Source of the DNA: Rhodopseudomonas palustris
GTDB taxonomy: Bacteria > Pseudomonadota > Alphaproteobacteria > Rhizobiales > Xanthobacteraceae
Assembly (NCBI RefSeq): GCF_003226555.1
Contig: NZ_QKQS01000006.1
Span: 351,221-415,220 of the forward strand
Length of the DNA: 64,000 bases
Direction: 5' to 3'
The position numbers and the translations under genes are program-made. The notes below the pieces were generated by a model that did no database searches, was not told the DNA's origin, and worked only from the letters and a program-made list of their open reading frames with translations. This document shows, in pieces, positions 50,784 through 59,637 of the stretch (position 1 is the first letter of the stretch; each line of letters opens with the position of its first letter).

Positions 50784-50826
50784 ACGAGGGCTTCGGTTCG
50801 CACGAACCGAAGCCCTTCGTGTTTTT
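50784..50826 (+). terminator. Rho-independent terminator of cycA
   Basis: AGGGCTTCGGTTCG and CGAACCGAAGCCCT pair over 14 bp with a 2-base loop, extendable by ACG/CGT, followed by GTTTTT. Confidence 0.92.
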
Positions 50827-50934
50827 GGGTGCTTGTTTTCAGATGCGTGTTTTCCGGTGGGTGTTTTCGGCAGCCGCCTGTTGTTGAAGGCGCCCTGCCG
50901 CGCCCGGAGCGTCGGCCGCGGCGCCTGCCCGGCC

Positions 50935-51207
50935 TCAGCGCCAGCGCCGCAGCACGTCCACTAGATGCGCGCCGCCGGCGGCGAGCAGGCACAAAGTCGG
51001 CACCAGCCAGCCCGCGCCGGCCAGCACGGCGCGCAGCGCCAGCAGCATCAGCGCCCCGGAAATCATCCCCGGCAGGAAATCGGCCGGAGCGATGCCGCGC
51101 TTGCGCCACAGCCAATAGCCGATCACCGCGGCCGCCTCGACCACGAGGAAGATCAGCACCCAGTCGACGAACGCGCCGCTGGCGAACAGTTCGGACATCA
51201 TCTGCAT
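50935..51207 (-). CDS. Small membrane protein of the PGC, function unknown
   Basis: 90 aa with about three hydrophobic segments (VDWVLIFLVVEAAAVIGYWLW, ADFLPGMISGALMLLALRAVLA, WLVPTLCLLAAGGAHLVDVLRRW) linked by a basic loop RKRGIAPA. It starts 33 bases after the tspO stop and is the last gene of the ppsR1-bchG-bch2-bchP-tspO unit. The hydrophobic pattern and operon place support a real gene. I do not recognise a family. Confidence 0.75.
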   Translation of the reverse strand: MQMMSELFASGAFVDWVLIFLVVEAAAVIGYWLWRKRGIAPADFLPGMISGALMLLALRAVLAGAGWLVPTLCLLAAGGAHLVDVLRRWR

Positions 51208-51240
51208 GGCAGCCCTCGGCGCGGCACCATCGTCACCCGT

Positions 51241-51705
51241 TCAGAACGGCGTGTTCAGCGCGACCACGGTCCAGTTGAGATAGGCCGCGAAGCTGACCCA
51301 GATCAGATACGGCAGCAGATAGTAGCTCGCGGTACGGGCATTGCGCCAGAACACGACGACGCCGATCAGCACCGACAGCCAGAGCAGCGGCACTTCCAGC
51401 AGCGCCCAATCCGGCCGCCGCACCGTGAAGAACAGCATGCTCCACAGCACGTTGAAGAAGCCGTTGGCGGCGAACAGCCCGATCACGAGATCGCGCTGCG
51501 CGCGGCTGCGGGCGCCGCGCCAGGCGTACACCGCCGACATCGCGGCGAGCGCGAAGATCACCGTCCAGGCCGGACCGAACGCCCAGTCCGGCGGCTGCCA
51601 CCACGGCTTCACGAGGCTTTGATACCAAGTTCCGGTGTCGGTCAGCGAACCGCCGAGCAGACCGACGAAGATCGCGACGGCGGCCGCGACAAAGATCGGA
51701 TTCAC
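51241..51705 (-). CDS. tspO: TspO/MBR family tryptophan-rich sensory protein
   Basis: 154 aa with five membrane helices, rich in Trp (VKPWWQPPDWAFGPAWTVIFALAAMSAVYAW; NGFFNVLWSMLFF; YLIWVSFAAYLNWTVVALN). TspO proteins bind porphyrins. In Rhodobacter TspO represses photopigment genes in response to oxygen, so its place after bchP suggests a role in tetrapyrrole feedback (inference). GTG at 51705, 20 bases after the bchP stop, is preferred because homology begins there; the longer frame lies in bchP. Confidence 0.93.
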   Translation of the reverse strand: MNPIFVAAAVAIFVGLLGGSLTDTGTWYQSLVKPWWQPPDWAFGPAWTVIFALAAMSAVYAWRGARSRAQRDLVIGLFAANGFFNVLWSMLFFTVRRPDWALLEVPLLWLSVLIGVVVFWRNARTASYYLLPYLIWVSFAAYLNWTVVALNTPF

Positions 51706-51725
51706 GAGGCCACCGCCTGTAGCAA

Positions 51726-52931
51726 TCAAACCGACGCCAGCCCCGTCATGTGGGCCAGGTTCTTGAAGAAGATCCGAACATGCGCGATCGGCTTGGCTCG
51801 CACCAGCCTTTTGTTCATGTAGGAATCCCACGTCAGCTTCTGGACGTCGCGATCGCGGCAGATGCTGACGAATTGTTCGCGGCGCTTGTCGTTGGCGTAC
51901 CAGTACCATTGCATCAGGCCGAGGATCCGGAACACCGAGCCGTTGTCGCGCATGAAGCGCTTGCGGGCGAGCTTCAGCGCCTTGGCGTCGGCGGTCTGCA
52001 GGAATTCGCCGACCGCTTCGGCGGCGAGCCGGCCGCCGAGCAGCGCGTAGTAGATGCCCTCGCCCGAGGCCGGCGCCACCACGCCGGCGGCGTCGCCGGC
52101 GAGCAGCACGCTGTGGCCGTCGTCCCAGCGCGGCAGCGGATGCAGCGGGATCGGCGCGCCTTCCTTGCGGATGGTCTCGACCTCGTCCAGCCCCGTCTGC
52201 TTGCGCAGCTCCGCCACCGAATCACGCAGCGAGAAGCCCTTGTGCATCGAGCCGGTGCCGACGCTGACGGTCTGGCCGTGCGGGAACACCCAGCCGTAGA
52301 AGTCCGGCGAGACGTGGCCCTGGTAGTACACGTCGCAGCGCCGGCTGCCATAGGCGGCCTTCTGCTCCGGCTGCGGCGCCTTGATGATCTCGTGATAGGC
52401 GAACACGAACGGCACCCGGTCGGCGTCCTTCAGGAACTGTCGCGCCACGCCCGACACCGCGCCGTCGGCGCCGATGATCGCGCGGCAGCGCACCGTCTGG
52501 TCGGCCATCGTGCCGTCGGGCCCGCGCTCTTCGTAGTGCACGGTGTTGACGCCGGTTTCGTCGCGGCTGAACCGCTTGAACAGACCGGTGCGCCGTTCGG
52601 CGCCGACGGTGGCGGCGCGCTGGCGCAGCCACTCGTCGAAATGCTCGCGGTCGACCATGCCGACGAAGCCGCCGTCGATCGGCATGTCGACCTCGACATT
52701 GCTGGGCGACACCATCCGCGCGGCGTTGATCTTGGCCACCAGCATGCTGTCGGGAATCGCGAAGTCCTGGATCGCGCGCGGCGGAATCGCGCCGCCGCAC
52801 GGCTTGATCCGGCCGGCGCGGTCGAGCAGCACCACGCGCTTGCCGGCGCGCGCCAGATCACACGCCGCGGTGGCGCCGGCAGGGCCGCCGCCGACCACCA
52901 CGACATCGTAAATTGCGGAGTTCTCGCTCAT
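51726..52931 (-). CDS. bchP: Geranylgeranyl reductase of bacteriochlorophyll synthesis
   Basis: 401 aa FAD enzyme. The N-terminal dinucleotide motif is YDVVVVGGGPAGATAACDLARAG, with CGGAIPPRAI, IGADGAVSGVARQFL and LLAGDAAGVVAPASGEGIYYAL. It reduces the geranylgeranyl tail of bacteriochlorophyll to phytyl, using NADPH. It lies 1 base downstream of the bch2 stop. The order bchG-bch2-bchP is the standard purple-bacterial arrangement. Confidence 0.96.
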   Translation of the reverse strand: MSENSAIYDVVVVGGGPAGATAACDLARAGKRVVLLDRAGRIKPCGGAIPPRAIQDFAIPDSMLVAKINAARMVSPSNVEVDMPIDGGFVGMVDREHFDEWLRQRAATVGAERRTGLFKRFSRDETGVNTVHYEERGPDGTMADQTVRCRAIIGADGAVSGVARQFLKDADRVPFVFAYHEIIKAPQPEQKAAYGSRRCDVYYQGHVSPDFYGWVFPHGQTVSVGTGSMHKGFSLRDSVAELRKQTGLDEVETIRKEGAPIPLHPLPRWDDGHSVLLAGDAAGVVAPASGEGIYYALLGGRLAAEAVGEFLQTADAKALKLARKRFMRDNGSVFRILGLMQWYWYANDKRREQFVSICRDRDVQKLTWDSYMNKRLVRAKPIAHVRIFFKNLAHMTGLASV

Positions 52932-52932
52932 T

Positions 52933-54255
52933 TCAACCTCCGGCTACTGCTGCGTTGGACAAATCGACGGCACGACGGTTCTGCGCGCGATGCACCCACA
53001 CGGCCATCGCAGCCGAAACCAGGAACAGACCGGCTTCCGCGGCGAACACCGCCGCATAGGACAGCGCCGGCGACGACAGGATCAGCCGCGCCAGATCGCT
53101 CGCCAGGGTGCCGATGAAGCCGCCGATCCCGAACGCGATCGCCTGCGCGGCGCCCCACAGCCCCATCCGCACGCCTTCGCGATGCTCGCCGCCGGCGCCG
53201 ACCAGTTCCATCATCGAGCCGATCGCCGCGACCGCATAGGCGCCGTTGGTGACGCCGAGCATGAACACGGTGGCGCGCAGCGGCCAGGACGGCCCGATCA
53301 TCGCCGCCGACGACAGGCCGAGCAGCGCGATCGCCGAGGCGACGCAGCCGCCGATCGTCCACAATTGCAGATTGCCGCGCGATTTCGGAAACAGCGCGCC
53401 GATCATCGGCACCATCGCCATCCCGATCAGCGTGCCGCCGTGCTGCACGCTGGACAGCTTGGTGGTCTCGCCGGGCGTGAAGCCGAACACCGCGCCGGCG
53501 AACGGCTCCAGGATCAGGTCCTGGGCGCTGTAGGCCAGCATCGACACGAACACGAAGATCGCGAACCGCCGCGCCTGCGGCTCGTGCCAGACGTCGGCGA
53601 ACGCCTTGCGGAACGATTCCTGCTGCGCCGCCGGCTTCGCCGGTGCGGCCGCAGCGGCGCGGCCTTCGACGCCCCAGACGCCGAGCAAGGTCAGCACCAT
53701 CGCGATCAGCGACACGCCGCCCGAAACCGCGACCAGCCGCTGCGGCGAGAACGGATCGAGCAGATGCCCGGCGATCGCGGTGGTGACGATGAAGCCTGCG
53801 ATCATCATCACCCAGACGATGGTGGCGGCTGCGGCGCGGCGCTTTTCATCGACCCGCTTGGCGAGCAGCACCAGCAGCGACGTGCCCGCGGCCCCGACGC
53901 CGCCGCCGATCAGGCAGAACGCCACGATCGCCAGCGCCGTGCCGGCCAGCGGCTGCACCGTCATCAGCGCGGTCGCGCGGGCGGCGAGAAACCCGCCGAG
54001 CGCCAGCACCGCCATGCCGCCGATGATCCATGGCGTGCGGCGGGCGCCGCGGTCCGAACCATGCCCCCAAGCCGGACGGAACACCTGCAGCGCGTAGTGA
54101 ATCGCCACCAGCGCGCCGGGCAGCATCGCCGGCAGCGCCAGCTCCACCACCATCACCCGGTTCAGCGTCGAGGTGGTCAGCACCACGATGGCGCCGAGGC
54201 CGGTCTGCACCAGCCCCATCCGAACAATGCCGAGCCAGGACAGCGGACGCATCAT
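52933..54255 (-). CDS. BCD/PucC-family transporter-like protein Bch2 (Orf428 type)
   Basis: 440 aa MFS-like protein with 12 predicted membrane segments. MRMGLVQ-like RMGLVQTGLGAIVVLTTSTLNRVMVVELALPAMLPG, then VFRPAWGHGSDRGARRTPWI, identify the LhaA/PucC relatives encoded between bchG and bchP (Orf428 of R. capsulatus). Its role is not settled; bacteriochlorophyll delivery or LH assembly is likely. ATG at 54255 lies 2 bases past the bchG stop with GGAG upstream. A frame extension into bchG is rejected. Confidence 0.93.
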   Translation of the reverse strand: MMRPLSWLGIVRMGLVQTGLGAIVVLTTSTLNRVMVVELALPAMLPGALVAIHYALQVFRPAWGHGSDRGARRTPWIIGGMAVLALGGFLAARATALMTVQPLAGTALAIVAFCLIGGGVGAAGTSLLVLLAKRVDEKRRAAAATIVWVMMIAGFIVTTAIAGHLLDPFSPQRLVAVSGGVSLIAMVLTLLGVWGVEGRAAAAAPAKPAAQQESFRKAFADVWHEPQARRFAIFVFVSMLAYSAQDLILEPFAGAVFGFTPGETTKLSSVQHGGTLIGMAMVPMIGALFPKSRGNLQLWTIGGCVASAIALLGLSSAAMIGPSWPLRATVFMLGVTNGAYAVAAIGSMMELVGAGGEHREGVRMGLWGAAQAIAFGIGGFIGTLASDLARLILSSPALSYAAVFAAEAGLFLVSAAMAVWVHRAQNRRAVDLSNAAVAGG

Positions 54256-54257
54256 GA

Positions 54258-55151
54258 TCAGGCAGCTCCGAACGACGACACGGCGACGGCGCTGGCCATC
54301 ATGCCGGAAACATACAGCGCGACACCGAGGCCCGAGAACCAGGTGGCGCGTTCGACCGGCGAGCGCAGAAACCGAACCATCAAGACGAGTTGGACGGCGA
54401 GCACGAAGCCGACGATGTCGGCCTGGATCGGCCGATCCCACGACAGCAGCAGCGCCACCACGATCACCTGCGGGATCGCCATCACGGCACAGAGCACCCG
54501 CGCGGCGTTGTCGACGCCGAGCTTGACCGGCAGCGAACCGACGCCGGTCTTGATGTCGCCTTCGATCGACTTGAAGTCGTTGAGCGTCATGATGCCGTGC
54601 GCGCCGGCGCTGTACAGCAGCGCCAACGTCACGATCCACCACGGCGGCAGGCCGGCGAGCATCACGGCGGCGCCGGTGAACCAGGCGAAGCCCTCATAGG
54701 TGATGGCGCAGGCGGCGTTGCCGAGCCAGCCGTTCTGCTTCAGCCGGAACGGCGGCATCGAATACATCCAGGCCAGCACCAGCCCGAGCGCCGCGGCGCC
54801 GAACACCCAGGCGCCGAGCAGGCTCGCCAGCAGCAGCGAAGCGGCCGTCCACAGGAACGACAGATACAGTCCCCACCGCCCCGGAATCCGCCCGGACGGA
54901 ATCGGACGGTTCGGCTCGTTGATGGCGTCGACGTCGCGATCGAACCAGTCGTTGACCACCTGGCTGGTGGCGACCAGCAGCGGACCGCACAGCACGATGC
55001 CGGCGATCACCTCCAGCCAGCGGCTCGAGACCGGCACGCCGGCGGAAACCACGCCGCAGGCGAACGCCCACATCGGCGGAAACCAGGTGATCGGGTGCAG
55101 CACCTCGAGCACCGCCGACGGCGCCGGACGCAACGCCACACTGTTACTCAT
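54258..55151 (-). CDS. bchG: Bacteriochlorophyll synthase (geranylgeranyl transferase)
   Basis: 297 aa UbiA-family prenyltransferase with about eight helices. The Asp-rich motifs are NDWFDRDVDAINEPNRPIPSG (first) and NDFKSIEGDIKTG (second), both typical of ChlG/BchG. It esterifies bacteriochlorophyllide a with geranylgeranyl diphosphate at the membrane; BchP then reduces the tail. The start overlaps the 3' end of ppsR1 by 8 bases. Confidence 0.97.
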   Translation of the reverse strand: MSNSVALRPAPSAVLEVLHPITWFPPMWAFACGVVSAGVPVSSRWLEVIAGIVLCGPLLVATSQVVNDWFDRDVDAINEPNRPIPSGRIPGRWGLYLSFLWTAASLLLASLLGAWVFGAAALGLVLAWMYSMPPFRLKQNGWLGNAACAITYEGFAWFTGAAVMLAGLPPWWIVTLALLYSAGAHGIMTLNDFKSIEGDIKTGVGSLPVKLGVDNAARVLCAVMAIPQVIVVALLLSWDRPIQADIVGFVLAVQLVLMVRFLRSPVERATWFSGLGVALYVSGMMASAVAVSSFGAA

Positions 55152-56577
55152 CGACTCCGTCTCCTTCCGGCGCGTGTTCGGCCAGACCGTAGCGGCGCAG
55201 CTTGACGTACAGACTCTGCCGGCTCAATCCGAGCATATCGGCGGCCGAGGCGCGATTGTCTCCGGTCAGTTCCAGCGCCGCTTCGATCGACAGTTTCTCG
55301 ATCACATCGGTGGTCTCGCGCACCAGATCGCGCAGCGGCACCCGGCCGATCAGTTCGGTGAGCTGCGCCACCGAGCGCGGCAGTTCCCGCTTCGACGTCG
55401 CCGCAGTGGTCAGCCGCTTCTCGACATTGCGGATCGCAAAGCCGAAGCAGGGTTTGTCTTCGACGTCCTTCAGCGCCACCGCCGAGACTTCGACCTCGGC
55501 AGCCGCACCGTACTCACCGCGCAGCACCGTGGCGAACAGCTTGATCGCGCCGCTTTGCCGCAGGTTGGCGAGCGCCACCGACAGGTCGACCCCGGTGCGG
55601 CCGAGCCAGCGATCGAGCAATTCGCCGCGCGCCTGCTCGGCGCTGCCGAGTTGCGCCATTTCCAGGAACGCCAGATTGGCGCGCACGACGCGGCCGTCAT
55701 ATTGGGTGACCACCAGCGCATCGGCCGCCGATTCGAAATACTTGACCAGCAACGACGTGCCTTTGGCGTTGCCGATTTCAGGCGAGGCTCCGTGCGGCGC
55801 CAGCCGCACCAAGAACAGCGAGGCGTTCTCCTGACGGAACAGCGACGCCGACAATTCGCATTCCCGCTCGCCGTCGGCGAGCTTGATGCGGGCGCGGCCG
55901 TCACGGCCGCTGGAGCGCACCTCGGCGAACAGGCTCAGAACGGTCTGCTGATCGGCGCCGCTGACGAAACCGAGCACGGGCGCATTCAAAGCTTGCGGTG
56001 CGCTGGTGTCGAACAGCGCGAGCGTCGCCGGATTGGCGTCCACGATCAGTTCACTGGTCGCATCCACGATCATCACTGCTTCCGACGACACCTGGAACAG
56101 CAGCCGGTATCGCGTCTCGGCGTGCCGCAGCCGGATGTAGTCACGTTCCATCGATTGCTGGGCGTTGATTAGCCTCTGTTGCATGGTCGCGAGTTGACGC
56201 AGATCACGACCGACCACCAGCAGGCGATCCTCTCGCCCGAAATTGATCGCCGAATACAGCACCGGAATGTCATCGCCGTTCAGCGAGGGGTGGTTGACCT
56301 GGCGCCAGACCGGCACATCGCGCAACGTGGCGTCGAGCAACAACTCGCGAATCTTCGGCTGAGTGTCGGAGGTGACGATGTCGACCAGTCGCGACCCGAG
56401 CCAACGGCCCTGGCGATCGAGTTCATGCGCCAGTTCGTCTTTGTTGAACGCCGTGTCTCGGATCATGCCCTGCTGATCGATCACCAGCGCGACATCGGTC
56501 GCGGCAGCGATCAGTTTCGCAGCGGCCTGGGCCCCGAGATCCCCCAGCGACTCCTTCGGAGATTTGAACACTTGCAC
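55144..56577 (-). CDS. ppsR1: Photosynthesis repressor PpsR1
   Basis: 477 aa, same architecture as PpsR2: PAS domains (DVALVIDQQGMIRDT; YRLLFQVSSEAVMIVDATS; YFESAADALVVTQYDGRVVRANLAF) separated by a long helix (LINAQQSMERDYIRLRHAE), and a Fis-type HTH (GDNRASAADMLGLSRQSLYV). Cys240 and Cys377 could form a redox switch as in other PpsR/CrtJ proteins. Start is GTG with GGAGG 12 bases upstream. It heads the bchG-bch2-bchP-tspO operon, so the repressor is made together with enzymes of the pathway it controls. Confidence 0.94.
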   Translation of the reverse strand: MQVFKSPKESLGDLGAQAAAKLIAAATDVALVIDQQGMIRDTAFNKDELAHELDRQGRWLGSRLVDIVTSDTQPKIRELLLDATLRDVPVWRQVNHPSLNGDDIPVLYSAINFGREDRLLVVGRDLRQLATMQQRLINAQQSMERDYIRLRHAETRYRLLFQVSSEAVMIVDATSELIVDANPATLALFDTSAPQALNAPVLGFVSGADQQTVLSLFAEVRSSGRDGRARIKLADGERECELSASLFRQENASLFLVRLAPHGASPEIGNAKGTSLLVKYFESAADALVVTQYDGRVVRANLAFLEMAQLGSAEQARGELLDRWLGRTGVDLSVALANLRQSGAIKLFATVLRGEYGAAAEVEVSAVALKDVEDKPCFGFAIRNVEKRLTTAATSKRELPRSVAQLTELIGRVPLRDLVRETTDVIEKLSIEAALELTGDNRASAADMLGLSRQSLYVKLRRYGLAEHAPEGDGVDE

Positions 56578-56791
56578 CAGGGCAAATATCCTCCAGCGAG
56601 AACTCGTCCTCCACTCCGACGTCCTGCGACTTGACAGGTCGAGCCCTGTTGCTGTCGCGGTCTTTTAGGCTTTCTGTCGGCCTCTCAGGCGGAGATGAGG
56701 CGCTTCGTTTACAGCAGGTCGCTTCCCTCGTCACCAGCTTGCGGTACAAAACCACCACCGATCGACGACTTCTCGGAAGCTGAAAGCAGCA

Positions 56792-56829
56792 GCGCGCGCC
56801 TGATCGGATTTATACCATCAGGCGCGCGC
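56792..56829 (-). terminator. Hairpin after pufM (end of puf operon)
   Basis: GCGCGCGCCTGA and TCAGGCGCGCGC form a perfect 12-bp stem with a 14-base loop, starting 32 bases beyond the pufM stop. No long T-tract follows on the minus strand, so it may act as a 3' stability hairpin as well as a terminator. Confidence 0.75.
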
Positions 56830-56860
56830 ATCATTCGCTCAGATAGACGTGCGGTTGTGC

Positions 56861-57784
56861 TTACCGCGGCGGCGCCAGACCGTGCTTCACGCCCCAATCG
56901 AACCAGTTGTCGACGACCGGACCGGTCAGGATGATGCCGATGGCACCGGTCAGCGGGCAGAGCACAGCGAACCACCAAGCCCAACGATGGATCGATTCGG
57001 CCGTGGCGTTGAAGCCCATCGTCCAGCGCCAGAACAGAGCAGCGCGTTCAAGTGCGGTACCGCGGTCCAGCATCTGCTCGATTTCGCGCTCGCCACCGTA
57101 GCGGCTCACGGCCAGGATGGTCGCACCGTGCATGGCGAACAGCAGGGCCGAGCCATACAGGAAGGCGATCGAGAGACAGTGGAAGGGGTTGTAGTACAGG
57201 TTGCCGTACTTGATCGAGAAGTTGTTGGTCCAGTCGAGGTGCGGGAAGATGCCGAACGGCGGCGCCTCGCTCCAGGTCCCCATCAACAGCGGCTGAATGA
57301 AGCCGAGCGACAGGTAGAGTAGGATCGCCGAGGCGAACGCCCACGACACGTGGGTGCCCATGCCGAGCGCCCGCGACCGCCGATAGGTGCGAACCCACCA
57401 CAGCATGATCGAGACAGTCAGGAAGAAGCCTGCCATCAACCACCAGCCGCCTTCCTTGAGCGGCGGAATGGTCAGGCCGTATTCCGGCTTCGGCGGCTCG
57501 AGCGCCAGCCAGCAGAACTGGCGCAGGAATTCGATCGGGCTCCAGTCCACCGACGCCAGCATGTTGAGGCCGATGATCTCGATCGCGACGAAACCGCACA
57601 GCAACGAACAGACACCGGTAAACCCGAGATAGACAGGACCGACCTGCGCGTCGCCGATTTTGCCGAGCCAGTAGTTGAACGTCGTCTGGGTCTCGCGAGG
57701 AGAGCTGCCGGGACGTAGCGGCACCCCCGCATAGGCAGGTCCTTCAACCTGGACCTGCGTAAAGATGTTCTGGTATTGGGCCAT
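56861..57784 (-). CDS. pufM: Reaction centre M subunit
   Basis: 307 aa with five transmembrane helices. [20 protein letters not shown] and [19 protein letters not shown] begin the protein; [40 protein letters not shown] (middle) carries special-pair and non-heme iron region residues. It binds bacteriochlorophyll, bacteriopheophytin and quinone A with PufL. It ends [10 protein letters not shown], with no pufC or pufX-like gene downstream before ppsR1. Confidence 0.98.
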   Translation of the reverse strand: MAQYQNIFTQVQVEGPAYAGVPLRPGSSPRETQTTFNYWLGKIGDAQVGPVYLGFTGVCSLLCGFVAIEIIGLNMLASVDWSPIEFLRQFCWLALEPPKPEYGLTIPPLKEGGWWLMAGFFLTVSIMLWWVRTYRRSRALGMGTHVSWAFASAILLYLSLGFIQPLLMGTWSEAPPFGIFPHLDWTNNFSIKYGNLYYNPFHCLSIAFLYGSALLFAMHGATILAVSRYGGEREIEQMLDRGTALERAALFWRWTMGFNATAESIHRWAWWFAVLCPLTGAIGIILTGPVVDNWFDWGVKHGLAPPR

Positions 57785-57811
57785 GACAAGACTCTCTTGT
57801 GACCGGTTGAA

Positions 57812-58645
57812 TTACGGATTCCAGATCGGCAGGTTGCGCCACCAATTCCACCAATCGGGCCACGAACCACCTTCCGCCAGCACCGGACCGCTGAGGATCA
57901 TGCAGACCGCGCTGAAGAACACCGCAGACAACGCCAGGAACAGACCGAGGCGGTGAATGCCGATGGTACCAATCGAGTAGCCGACGAGATCACGGAACAC
58001 GGTGTTTTCATGTTCCGGAGACTTCACGGGTTCGCCACGGTCGGGATTGAGCGCCGACAGCACCAAGCCGCCGTGCAGCGCGAGCGCCAGACAGGTGGTG
58101 AAGAAGAACGTGATCGCGATCATGTGCGCGGGATTGTAGTGGAACTGGCCGTAGGCGTAGCCGGTGTTCGACACCCAATCGAGATGCGTGAAGATGCCGT
58201 AGGGGAAGCCGTAGCTCCAGGAGCCCATCAGAACCGGACGGATCACCACCAGCGTGACGTAAGCGAAGATAGCAAAGCTGAAGGCGAACGGAACGTGGAA
58301 GCCAATGCCGAGCTTGCGGCAGATTTCGACCTCACGCAGCGCCCAGGTGACGAACGCGCCGGTCGCGCAGATGCTCACCCACTGCCAAATGCCGCCCTCG
58401 GCGAGCGGCGCGAATCCCAGACCGTACTTCACGTCCGGCGGGTTGACGCTGATCTGCCAGAGATTCCAAGTGGGGCCGAGCGCGGTATTCCACGCGATCA
58501 GCGCAATGCCGATCAGCGAGAAGAACACGGTCATGACCCCGAAGATCCCAACGTAGAACGGGCCAACCCAAAAATCGAACAGGTCGCCCCCGATTAGCGT
58601 TCCGCCACGAACGCGGTATTTTTTCTCAAAGCTGAGCATTGCCAT
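57812..58645 (-). CDS. pufL: Reaction centre L subunit
   Basis: 277 aa five-helix subunit: [36 protein letters not shown] start, [29 protein letters not shown] and [24 protein letters not shown] regions carrying the special-pair His and iron ligands. It contributes the active electron-transfer branch and QB site. GGAGGAACGATCG precedes the ATG. It is separated from pufA by a hairpin-bearing spacer and from pufM by 27 bases. Confidence 0.98.
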   Translation of the reverse strand: MAMLSFEKKYRVRGGTLIGGDLFDFWVGPFYVGIFGVMTVFFSLIGIALIAWNTALGPTWNLWQISVNPPDVKYGLGFAPLAEGGIWQWVSICATGAFVTWALREVEICRKLGIGFHVPFAFSFAIFAYVTLVVIRPVLMGSWSYGFPYGIFTHLDWVSNTGYAYGQFHYNPAHMIAITFFFTTCLALALHGGLVLSALNPDRGEPVKSPEHENTVFRDLVGYSIGTIGIHRLGLFLALSAVFFSAVCMILSGPVLAEGGSWPDWWNWWRNLPIWNP

Positions 58646-58708
58646 CGATCGTTCCTCCGCGTGCGAGCCAGGGAAAATCCATCGTCGTCGTCCAGTCCAT
58701 GTCGCTTC

Positions 58709-58757
58709 CCGGAAGGGTGTGGGCCCGGCAGATCGGTCCGTTTCCCAGCCCTTCCGG
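58709..58757 (-). other. Intercistronic mRNA hairpin between pufA and pufL
   Basis: CCGGAAGGG (58709-58717) pairs with CCCTTCCGG (58749-58757), extended inward by TGGG/CCCA. It lies directly 3' of pufA. Such hairpins protect the pufBA segment from 3' decay in Rhodobacter, giving more LH1 than reaction centre. Confidence 0.85.
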
Positions 58758-58776
58758 CAAGCAGTGAGTCACGCCA

Positions 58777-58968
58777 TTAGACCGGCATGCTCGGCGGAGT
58801 GAACGGCAGCGAGATCGACGCCGCCTTCGCCGCACGCGGACCATCGAGCCAGTTGAACCGGCTGGTGCTCAGCAGGATGAAGTGGATGATGATGGCCAGG
58901 CCGAACAGGAACACGAACAGCAGGACCAGCGCGCGACGCGGATCAAACAGAAGCCAAATTCGCCACAT
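58777..58968 (-). CDS. pufA: LH1 alpha polypeptide
   Basis: 63 aa single-span antenna protein: [23 protein letters not shown]-terminal half and the bacteriochlorophyll-binding His in [20 protein letters not shown]. The RRALV and FNWL motifs are typical of LH1 alpha. It forms the LH1 ring with PufB around the reaction centre. It begins 15 bases after the pufB stop. Confidence 0.97.
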   Translation of the reverse strand: MWRIWLLFDPRRALVLLFVFLFGLAIIIHFILLSTSRFNWLDGPRAAKAASISLPFTPPSMPV

Positions 58969-58983
58969 AGTAGTCGTCTCCCC

Positions 58984-59181
58984 TTAGCACAGGAACGAGG
59001 TCAGTTGATGAACGCTGTCCATCGCGTAGCCGGTCGCTTTGGGCAGCCACGGACGCCACATCCAGGCGAGGATGTGAGCGACAACCGCAACGACGATGAA
59101 GAGGAAGAAGCTGGTCACGAAGATCGAGTGGAATTCCTTGGCTTCCGCTTCGGAAAGTCCCGAGATGGAACCGTCACTCAT
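58984..59181 (-). CDS. pufB: LH1 beta polypeptide
   Basis: 65 aa. The acidic N-terminus [21 protein letters not shown] is followed by one membrane span with the bacteriochlorophyll His in [18 protein letters not shown] at 59181 has AGGAGGTGACCAA upstream; an upstream in-frame ATG adds 12 residues without homology. It follows a hairpin-rich spacer downstream of pufQ. Confidence 0.97.
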   Translation of the reverse strand: MSDGSISGLSEAEAKEFHSIFVTSFFLFIVVAVVAHILAWMWRPWLPKATGYAMDSVHQLTSFLC

Positions 59182-59250
59182 TTGGTCACCTCCTAGTGAT
59201 GGCCTTTCGGCCGACACGCCGCCCGAGCGAGGGCGGCTACGATTGCCGTA

Positions 59251-59323
59251 TCGTTTCCGAAACGACAGCGATTTACCGTTTCGTCTCCAAAACGGCAGCC
59301 TTCCGTCCGGCGGAGGCCGGACG
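59251..59323 (-). other. Cluster of inverted repeats between pufQ and pufB
   Basis: Three dyads occur in 73 bases: TCGTTTC-C-GAAACGA (59251-59265), CCGTTT...AAACGG (59276-59295) and CGTCCGGC-GGAG-GCCGGACG (59304-59323, 8-bp stem, 4-base loop). They could be 5' mRNA stability or processing structures for pufBA transcripts, or an operator in the case of the first dyad. Confidence 0.65.
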
Positions 59324-59335
59324 AAATCTCTCGAA

Positions 59336-59560
59336 TTACATCCCCATGAACGACGAGGTCACCAGAACGCTCGCTGCGTTGTGCGCCTCGCTGAACACCG
59401 ATTCCTGCTGTCCGGACTTCTTGCGCCAAGGCATCGCCCGCGTGACGATCGCCCGGGTCAAGAACAACACGTAGCAAGCACCGAACATCGCGCGGCACTC
59501 GAACGCGGCACTATCCGGAAGAACCCTCGAGCGACGGCCGGTGTGGACATAGTCGGACAT
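59336..59560 (-). CDS. pufQ: PufQ-like protein
   Basis: 74 aa: [20 protein letters not shown], then a hydrophobic stretch ([24 protein letters not shown]) and a polar tail. GAGGAG lies seven to eight bases before the ATG. The position directly before pufB and after bchZ, the size and the single short span match PufQ of other purple bacteria, which influences bacteriochlorophyll precursor flow. Sequence similarity is weak, so the name rests mainly on context. Confidence 0.7.
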   Translation of the reverse strand: MSDYVHTGRRSRVLPDSAAFECRAMFGACYVLFLTRAIVTRAMPWRKKSGQQESVFSEAHNAASVLVTSSFMGM

Positions 59561-59637
59561 CGATCATCTCCTCACTCTTGGATTGCTCATATTTGGTCGC
59601 GACATTGTGAAGCGCATTGTTCTAGCTCAAATCATCG

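Noticed and set aside
56578-56860. Possible PpsR box upstream of ppsR1
   Set aside because: All TGT and ACA triplets in this interval were checked for the 12-base spacing and none matched.
58626-58844. 72-codon minus-strand frame across the pufA-pufL spacer (possible extra puf gene)
   Set aside because: Overlaps pufA and the start of pufL, lies over the mRNA hairpin, and has an Arg-rich sequence without a membrane span.
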